Assembly: GCA_034722015.1 (NCBI GenBank)
Contig: JAYENI010000111.1
Location: 1-11,656, forward strand
Length of the DNA stretch: 11,656 nucleotides
From: JAJDOJ01 sp034722015
GTDB taxonomy: Bacteria > Pseudomonadota > Gammaproteobacteria > JAJDOJ01
Direction of reading: 5' to 3'
The notes under the pieces: generated by a model
The model's input: only the letters and a program-made list of their open reading frames with translations
Told to the model about the DNA's origin: nothing
The model's database searches: none
Position numbers and translations under genes: made by a program
Part shown: positions 6,911-11,656 of the stretch, piece after piece
How positions within the stretch are numbered: position 1 is the stretch's first letter
Layout: every line of letters begins with the position of its first letter

Positions 6911-9078
6911 TCGACCCAGTGAAGCACGTTTCGAATGATGGACCATCTCGGCTTTTTGACGCGTGAACTCTTGCCCAGGATCCAGGCCTCGTAGAGGGTA
7001 TCGAGCGTCGTGTCGGCTTGTTTCAGTTCCAGCCAGCCGTTGACAAAGTCGAGCAACTCCCGGTCGCCCTTCACCATGGCGAAGCTCATCGGTGCCTTGC
7101 GGTGCGGTGTCGGAATCACAACGGCAAATTGAGGGTAGAGCACGGTCCAGGCAGAACCTGCCTCTGCGCTGATGACGATAGCGTCCACGTCATTGCGCTT
7201 TCCGTTGAGGAAGTCCATGTAGTCTCCGATCTGCGTCACGTCGCTACCGACCAGGGACAGGGCGATCTCCCTGGCGCGCGAGGTCCCGGTGACGCCGATA
7301 CGAATGTCCGACTGCGCATCGACCTGATCCCAGGTGGCGAATTCATTTCTCAGGTGGTCCGGCACGACGAGTGACGAGGTGATCGTCATGTAGGGACTCG
7401 ACAGGGCCACCTTTGCCAGACGGTCCGTGGTCACCGTGATGCCACCGATCAGAAGGTCGAAATCGCCCTGTCCAAGCTGTTCGTAAACTGTTTCGTAGTT
7501 CCACGGGACGAGTTCGAGCTTGAGACCGAGTTCCCTGGCGAGGATGGAAACGAGTTCCACGTCGAATCCAACGAGCCGCCCCTCGCTGTTGAAGAAGGTG
7601 AAGGGCAGGTTGCCGGGGTTGTACCCGACGCGCAGCGTGCCCCTTTTCAGGATCTGCGACAGCCGTGATGTCCCGGGACCGGGGAGAGGGACCGGACCCG
7701 GACTCTTCAGATGGACCACTGTGGGAACCGGGTCGGAAATCTCCATCTGCATCAGGGTATTGCGCTGTGCCTCCGTATCCGAAGGCATCTGCGAAAGACC
7801 CAATCGGGTGAGGGCAATCGCCGCGCCCAGGATGAGCACGCTCAATATCGCGAAACGTAACAGACGTGGGCCGTCTATCTTCAATCCGCAGGTCGCCGCG
7901 CAGGCAGCCACCAGTGTGAACGCATACAGATTCATCACCGCGATCAGGGTGGCAAACCAGCTGTTGGCTACCCCGGTCACCACATAGAGCTGATAAAGGT
8001 CGGATGGAATCCTAAGCTGGTCCAGGAGGAAAGGAATGGCAAGATCCACGCCGCCAAACAGGGTAAAAAGACCCAGAATGGAGAACATGGGGTAGTCCCC
8101 GACGGGCAGTGTCGTCCCCGTGTACCAGCCGGCGAACATCACGAAGATCAGTGTCAGCAACTTGCCGATGTTCGGGAAGTTGAATGAGGTGGGCACCAGC
8201 ACCTCGATGTAGCTCTGGGTGTCTTCCGACGAGAGCAGCCTCTCCTCGAACAGCCGTTTCGCATTTTCAATGAGCAGCGGCAGGACGATGAACAGGTTGC
8301 CGGTCGCGAATCCGGTCACCAGGGCGGTGCGTGCCGTGCGCATGACGTCGCGATAGGTAAACGGGGTCAGGACGGTCACCAGCCCGGGCAGGACCCAAAA
8401 GGTCAGCACGAGTGTGGCGACGATGAAACTGACGACGTAGGTCTGCAGGCGACCGATGTCCTCGATCGTCATGGTCCCGGCGGCGTTGGCCGCGATGGCG
8501 AAGACGCCAATCGGTGTGAGTCTGACGATGAGCATGGCGACACGGGTCAGGGCCTGCGACAGCGCATCCAGCACGTCCAGCAGGGGCTGTTTCTTTTCTA
8601 CCCCGATCAGTGCGATACCCAATGCCACACTGAAAACTGCCGCTGCGGGGACCACGGTGCGTGCGAGGGAACTGAAGGGATTCATCGGGATGTAGAGATC
8701 AATAAAATCCACGTCCGCGATCTCGACAAGACTCGGGCTGAAGAACGAACCCGCCTCCGTGTTCGGGAACGCCAGGGGCATGAGGAAGACAACGACGAAC
8801 GCGATGACCCAGGAACCGACCAGGATCAGGCCACCGGTTACCGCCAGTCTGGCGGCCTTCTCGTAACTGAGCGAACCGATCCCCCCGATCAGGGACACGA
8901 CCATATAGGGCAGGATGGACATCTGCAGCAGCCCGATATACGCCTGCCCGACAATTTTCAGCCGGCCGGCGGTCTCACCGAAGAACAATCCGGTGAAGAC
9001 CCCCAGTACAAGACCGATGAGAATCAGCTTCGTCAGCCCGCTCCCGGGGCGGTCCGATCGTTTGTCCCCGGTGGTCAT
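6907..9078 (-). CDS. Fusion of cation:dicarboxylate/amino-acid symporter (SDF) with periplasmic solute-binding domain (SBP_bac_3)
   Basis: Residues about 15-400 form a multi-helix DctA/GltP-type symporter: LLQMSILPYMVVSLIGGIGS (50-69), NPFSSLARTVVPAAAVFSVA (133-152), AMLIVRLTPIGVFAIAANAA (181-200), then the two-hairpin core to about 395. An extra hydrophobic helix follows (about 406-428, FAILSVLILGAAIAL), then a proline-rich linker (450-470). Residues 473-700 form a family-3 solute-binding domain: LKRGTLRVGYNPGNLPFTFF (477-496), GRLVGFDVELVSILARELG (500-518), LGQGDFDLLIGGITVTTDR (535-553). Symporters of this family normally have both ends in the cytoplasm, so the added helix would place the binding domain in the periplasm. 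Usual length is about 420-440 residues; here 723. ATG (9076-9078) overlaps the hydrolase stop (ATGA) and has AGGAG 8 nt upstream. Hallmark binding residues are altered, so the substrate is unknown. Confidence 0.92.
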   Translation of the reverse strand: MTTGDKRSDRPGSGLTKLILIGLVLGVFTGLFFGETAGRLKIVGQAYIGLLQMSILPYMVVSLIGGIGSLSYEKAARLAVTGGLILVGSWVIAFVVVFLMPLAFPNTEAGSFFSPSLVEIADVDFIDLYIPMNPFSSLARTVVPAAAVFSVALGIALIGVEKKQPLLDVLDALSQALTRVAMLIVRLTPIGVFAIAANAAGTMTIEDIGRLQTYVVSFIVATLVLTFWVLPGLVTVLTPFTYRDVMRTARTALVTGFATGNLFIVLPLLIENAKRLFEERLLSSEDTQSYIEVLVPTSFNFPNIGKLLTLIFVMFAGWYTGTTLPVGDYPMFSILGLFTLFGGVDLAIPFLLDQLRIPSDLYQLYVVTGVANSWFATLIAVMNLYAFTLVAACAATCGLKIDGPRLLRFAILSVLILGAAIALTRLGLSQMPSDTEAQRNTLMQMEISDPVPTVVHLKSPGPVPLPGPGTSRLSQILKRGTLRVGYNPGNLPFTFFNSEGRLVGFDVELVSILARELGLKLELVPWNYETVYEQLGQGDFDLLIGGITVTTDRLAKVALSSPYMTITSSLVVPDHLRNEFATWDQVDAQSDIRIGVTGTSRAREIALSLVGSDVTQIGDYMDFLNGKRNDVDAIVISAEAGSAWTVLYPQFAVVIPTPHRKAPMSFAMVKGDRELLDFVNGWLELKQADTTLDTLYEAWILGKSSRVKKPRWSIIRNVLHWVE

Positions 9079-10565
9079 TGGGGGATCTCCTCGCTCTTGT
9101 TTATCGCTCCGTCGGCAAGTTCCTCAATGCGCTTCGCGATATAGGCATGAAACGGGTTGTAACGAAGGCGCATGAAATAATTGTCAGGAAAAAGCAACAG
9201 ACCGCGCTCGCCACGGACGTCCATGCGGCCGAGTGAAATCCAGGGATGCCCGTCCTCCTCGGATTCCGCGCCGTAGATCGGGTCGTCGGGAGGGAAGGGG
9301 AGCGCGACGTGCGACAGGGAGAAAACCTGTTCGGGCCAGGACAGGTCCAGCGGCGTATCGGTGACCGTGTCCGAGCCGGCAGGCAAATGCCGCGTCTTGA
9401 CGCGATCGGTATCGGCCGCGGCATTTGTGACAACGGTGAGATCGAATGTCTGATGCGACGCCTTCAACGAGCGCTCGACCTGCGCGGCGAAATCCGGCTT
9501 CATCAGTGCTTCGGACTCGGTGTTGCGATTCACGTCGAACAGCACGAGTTCGTGCCCTTCCGGGGCAAGGCGCGACAGCAGGTTGTCGATCAGGCTGTGC
9601 GGGGGAATGGTTGCGTCCACCACGGAGGCAAACGCCAGCAATCGCGGAAAGTCAGTTAACCCATCCCCGGTGGCGAGCGCGCCGAGTCGCTCGGATATAT
9701 TGCCTGTCAGGCGATAGATCTGGTCGCCGGCGTTGACGGCAAACGAGTTGTACTTGTAGGGGTCGAACTCGGCCTGTATATCGTTCCATTGCAGTTTCTC
9801 CAGCCCTGCCAGGTGACCGATACGCGATTGCCAGATGGCTAGCGCTGCGATGCCCGTGACGCCGACTGCCGGTGAAAACAATACCAGCGCGTCGGGCCTT
9901 GCCAGGTCTTCGCCTTCGAGCACTGCCAGCGCGTACTCGACAGCCAGCGCCGCGCCGTTGGAGTATCCGAACAGGTAGAACGGCTTGTTCTGCCCGATGC
10001 GCGCCTCGATATGACTTGCCGCGACCCGCACGGCCGCGGCCCAGTCCTGCCATTTGACGGTTACCAGTCCAGACGGAGACGTGCCATGACCGGGAAGCCG
10101 CAGACCGACGACGTAGTACCCGAGTTCGTAGAGTTTTTTCCCCCAGGATCTGAGGCTGTAAGGGGAATCGGACAGCCCGTGCAGCAACAGGACGCCACCG
10201 ACGGGATGCTCGGGAATCAATTCAAAGGTTCGGTTCCAGTTCTGCGGATAGCTCGTGGGGTCCATACGGCTGCCGCGGTGATACCGGTTGACGAGGGTCT
10301 GGTCCGCGTTGTCAATCTGCTGGTAGACCTGCTTGTCGAGCTGCTCGAACAAACGGTCTTCCAGCCGGCGATAATCCCCGAGGTCTCGAATCGTATCGAT
10401 TTGCGCAGCAGTAAACTCTTCATCGAGCTCGGCGTGATGCCAGATCTTGAGGTCCGGGCGTGACTCCAGCAGGTACGCGTATCCACCGATCCCGACAAGG
10501 AGGCAGCCGAGCAGTCCGTAGACTACGGCGTAACCGGCGTGCCAGAGTATTCTCGTCTTTTTGAT
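9075..10565 (-). CDS. Membrane-anchored alpha/beta hydrolase; start codon unresolved
   Basis: The core is an alpha/beta hydrolase (serine esterase/lipase type): VLLLHGLSDSPYSLRSWG (oxyanion-hole loop, about 125-142), VVGLRLPGHGTSPSG, the nucleophile elbow GYSNG (200-204, Ser202), the probable acid in VVDATIP (Asp317), and a candidate catalytic histidine in SLSHVALPF (His419). The first standard start codon is TTG 10350-10352, giving 425 residues. However, the frame stays open upstream and codes for a basic start (IKKTR), a membrane helix (about 11-33, VVYGLLGCLLVGIGGYAYLL) and SRPDLKIWHHAELDEEF, which reads like the true N-terminus. The extension has no ATG, GTG or TTG in frame. I therefore extend to ATC 10563-10565, which has GGGGGA about 9 nt upstream, as the most likely site (496 residues). 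The stop (TGA) overlaps the symporter ATG. The active site would face the periplasm. Substrate unknown. Confidence 0.85.
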   Translation of the reverse strand: MKKTRILWHAGYAVVYGLLGCLLVGIGGYAYLLESRPDLKIWHHAELDEEFTAAQIDTIRDLGDYRRLEDRLFEQLDKQVYQQIDNADQTLVNRYHRGSRMDPTSYPQNWNRTFELIPEHPVGGVLLLHGLSDSPYSLRSWGKKLYELGYYVVGLRLPGHGTSPSGLVTVKWQDWAAAVRVAASHIEARIGQNKPFYLFGYSNGAALAVEYALAVLEGEDLARPDALVLFSPAVGVTGIAALAIWQSRIGHLAGLEKLQWNDIQAEFDPYKYNSFAVNAGDQIYRLTGNISERLGALATGDGLTDFPRLLAFASVVDATIPPHSLIDNLLSRLAPEGHELVLFDVNRNTESEALMKPDFAAQVERSLKASHQTFDLTVVTNAAADTDRVKTRHLPAGSDTVTDTPLDLSWPEQVFSLSHVALPFPPDDPIYGAESEEDGHPWISLGRMDVRGERGLLLFPDNYFMRLRYNPFHAYIAKRIEELADGAINKSEEIPQ

Positions 10566-10678
10566 GACTTGCGGTCCCCCGAAAAGGAGTCGAGTGGCGG
10601 AACCGGCCGGAATGCGGGGTGCATGCCATTGCGGTATCCGGCGGAATCCCTTAATTGATGTGGATTTTTGGCGGGGCT

Positions 10679-10705
10679 TTGGTCGCGCCGACGCGACGCG
10701 ACCAA
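10679..10705. repeat. GC-rich hairpin between hemerythrin and hydrolase genes
   Basis: TTGGTCGCG (10679-10687) and CGCGACCAA (10697-10705) form a perfect 9-bp inverted repeat with a 9-nt loop; a shorter alternative is GTCGCG-CCGA-CGCGAC (10682-10697). It lies about 58 nt after the hemerythrin stop. On the minus strand the hairpin is followed by AAGCCCCGCC, not a T-run, so as a terminator of the hemerythrin gene it would be atypical. The T-rich flank is on the plus-strand side (TTAATTTTATTT). It may be a boundary element, an mRNA stabiliser or an operator. Confidence 0.5.
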
Positions 10706-10763
10706 GTTAATTTTATTTAATATAGCAAGTTATACAGCATAGTTAATCCTAATTCTTCCTGTC

Positions 10764-11207
10764 TCAGGCAGCGTATCTCTCGTCACCACGAATCTCACGC
10801 ACCAGCGGGTAAAGTTTCTCGGTTTCGTCCTGGATTCGCGCCAGGACCATGTCGAATACCGTCTGGGTATCTTCCACGAATTCCTGGTGGTCCCTGATGT
10901 TGAGTTCGTGCTTACCCTTGTTGCACCAGCGTTTCATGTACTTGGAAATGATTTTCTTGAGTTCCTGTTCACCTGACATGAACAGATTGGCGGTATTGTT
11001 GACTTCCTTGCGACTGTCTGAAAGCAGCCCGTGGTACAGGTGGTCGACGTCGGCCAGGTGCTGATCCACCTTGCCCATGAGGTTGAAAAACAGGTCACAG
11101 GTTGTTTCTGAATCGCACATGCTGCGATCCTGGAACAGATAGACCAGGACATTCGACAGTTCGGTGATCTTGTGGTTTTGCTGGTTCAGATCGTCGTAGG
11201 TCAACAT
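10764..11207 (-). CDS. Hemerythrin-like (HHE-type) diiron protein
   Basis: This 147-residue protein is all-helical with histidine and acidic residues spaced as in bacterial hemerythrin-like four-helix bundles: H12 in helix 1 (QQNHKITELSN), H50/H56/H59 in helix 2 (KVDQHLADVDHLYHGLL), H100 and H107 (GKHEL, DHQEFVEDTQ), and the closing E-x-E-K-LYPL motif (128-134). Such proteins bind a non-haem diiron centre and are used for oxygen or nitric oxide sensing, binding or scavenging in the cytoplasm. It is soluble, with no signal peptide or membrane segment. Cysteines 31, 37 and 95 are present. ATG 11205-11207 has CGGAG about 8 nt upstream. It stands alone, with 275 nt to the HD-GYP gene upstream and about 200 nt to the hydrolase downstream, so it is probably its own transcription unit. 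The exact iron ligands are inferred. Confidence 0.85.
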   Translation of the reverse strand: MLTYDDLNQQNHKITELSNVLVYLFQDRSMCDSETTCDLFFNLMGKVDQHLADVDHLYHGLLSDSRKEVNNTANLFMSGEQELKKIISKYMKRWCNKGKHELNIRDHQEFVEDTQTVFDMVLARIQDETEKLYPLVREIRGDERYAA

Positions 11208-11231
11208 GATGCAAGCTCCGTAGGGTGTGGA

Positions 11232-11259
11232 AACCGGTCAACTGCCATTGGAACCGGTT
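11232..11259. promoter_or_regulatory. Pair of AACCGGT boxes, 20 bp apart
   Basis: AACCGGT (11232-11238) and the full palindrome AACCGGTT (11252-11259) share the core ACCGGT with centres exactly 20 bp apart, i.e. on the same face of the helix. They lie 25-52 nt upstream of the hemerythrin start codon. Such paired palindromes are a usual layout for a dimeric repressor or activator, but I do not recognise the regulator. If the promoter proposed at 11285-11313 is right, both boxes fall just downstream of the transcription start, consistent with repression. Confidence 0.35.
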
Positions 11260-11284
11260 ATCGGTGTGTCGAGTTCTTCCGCAT

Positions 11285-11313
11285 AGAATATCCATGGTTT
11301 CGCGAGTGAGCAA
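11285..11313 (-). promoter_or_regulatory. Weak candidate promoter for the hemerythrin gene
   Basis: On the minus strand TTGCTC (11313-11308) and TATTCT (11290-11285) are separated by 17 nt. They match the -35 box at 3 of 6 and the -10 box at 4 of 6 positions. The predicted start near 11278 would give a leader of about 70 nt containing the two AACCGGT boxes. By-eye assignment, low weight. Confidence 0.2.
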
Positions 11314-11411
11314 ATAAACACTGGCCATCGTGGCTGCCGCGTATCCGCGCCTGACACGTCGGCCCCACAGCATGTTGAAATTGAGCTGCGGCTGCCCCCC
11401 TGAAAGGTTCG

Positions 11412-11427
11412 CATAATAGATATTATG
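11412..11427. repeat. AT-rich inverted repeat CATAATA-GA-TATTATG
   Basis: Two perfect 7-bp arms are separated by 2 nt, in the intergenic stretch between the HD-GYP gene end (11483) and the hemerythrin gene (start 11207). It lies within an AT-rich patch (about 11412-11440) that stands out from the GC-rich surroundings. It could be an operator for a dimeric regulator or part of a promoter (it contains TATTAT and CATAAT on the minus strand). No other gene is seen in 11208-11482. Confidence 0.4.
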
Positions 11428-11482
11428 TTAAATACTAAATAGGCCAGCTCTGGTCGGCTTCCGGAAGTGTCGCCACAGGCGT

Positions 11483-11656
11483 CTAGCCCATCAGCAACGC
11501 CGTGTCCTGACGAAAATACTTGTCGATGGTCGCTTCCAGCGCCTGCCGCGCGTACTCGTCGTCACCCTGACCGAATTCATCATACAGCGTCCGGGCGATC
11601 TCTCCGAACTCCTCCAGGACATCCGGGTCGAAATGGCTCCCGCTGCCTTCCTGCAG
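11483..11656 (-). CDS. HD-GYP domain protein (c-di-GMP phosphodiesterase type), C-terminal end only
   Basis: The frame is open from the window edge for 57 codons and ends at TAG (11483-11485). The visible part contains GSGSHFDPDVLEEFGEI, which matches the conserved end of HD-GYP domains (family pattern G-S/T-HFDP-x-V/L-x-x-F), where the domain closes after the metal-binding helices. HD-GYP proteins hydrolyse cyclic di-GMP and are often response regulators. The remaining 40 residues (LYDEFGQGDDEYARQALEAT and on) are an acidic helical tail beyond the domain. The catalytic HD and GYP motifs and any receiver or sensor domain lie outside the window, so activity cannot be judged. Same strand as the hemerythrin gene, 275 nt apart. 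Confidence 0.7.
   Translation of the reverse strand: MQEGSGSHFDPDVLEEFGEIARTLYDEFGQGDDEYARQALEATIDKYFRQDTALLMG

Noticed and set aside
11095..11373. 92-codon minus-strand frame upstream of the hemerythrin gene
   Set aside because: It overlaps the hemerythrin coding region by over 100 nt in another frame and shows no domain; the spacer looks regulatory.
1..11656. Mobile elements, CRISPR repeats, tRNA or rRNA genes
   Set aside because: No transposase or integrase-like protein, no regularly spaced repeats, and no tRNA cloverleaf or rRNA sequence were recognised on either strand by eye.

Overview
The window looks like chromosomal DNA of an environmental gammaproteobacterium. The GlcD, GlcE and GlcF proteins resemble the enterobacterial glycolate oxidase subunits along their whole length. 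The other genes (an HD-GYP fragment, a bacterial hemerythrin, a PQQ-type sugar dehydrogenase remnant) fit a free-living aerobe. The genus cannot be named from sequence alone. Every gene I can support lies on the minus strand, so transcription runs from high to low coordinates. No rRNA, tRNA, CRISPR array, insertion sequence or phage gene was seen.

In order of transcription: (1) 11656-11483, the last 57 codons of an HD-GYP (c-di-GMP phosphodiesterase type) protein. (2) 11207-10764, a small hemerythrin-like protein, preceded by two AACCGGT boxes 20 bp apart and a further inverted repeat. (3) 10565-4786, five closely packed genes: an alpha/beta hydrolase whose frame stays open upstream through a membrane anchor but has no standard start codon there; a 723-residue fusion of a dicarboxylate/amino-acid:cation symporter to a periplasmic solute-binding domain; a membrane-anchored arylsulfotransferase-like beta-propeller; a 94-residue signal-peptide/one-helix protein with a YVGPGAG motif; and a 128-residue membrane protein. 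Junctions are ATGA (4-nt overlap), 61 nt, 9 nt and TGATG, so this is very likely one operon. (4) 4521-747, glcD-glcE-glcF, the three-subunit membrane-associated glycolate oxidase, with gaps of 10 and 3 nt. (5) 478-1, the start of a secreted glucose/sorbosone-dehydrogenase-like protein cut by an in-frame TAG after 68 codons, with clear homologous-looking protein continuing in the same frame to the window edge.

The glycolate oxidase part is conventional: GlcD and GlcE carry the FAD-type oxidase modules and GlcF carries two 4Fe-4S clusters plus two CCG domains. The least familiar part is the five-gene envelope cluster: hydrolase, binding-domain/symporter fusion, sulfotransferase-like propeller and two small membrane proteins. 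A reasonable but unproven reading is that these proteins process and take up one class of extracellular or periplasmic compound. The symporter half lacks several residues that define the substrate and sodium sites of well-studied relatives, so its substrate should not be assumed to be a dicarboxylate or glutamate.
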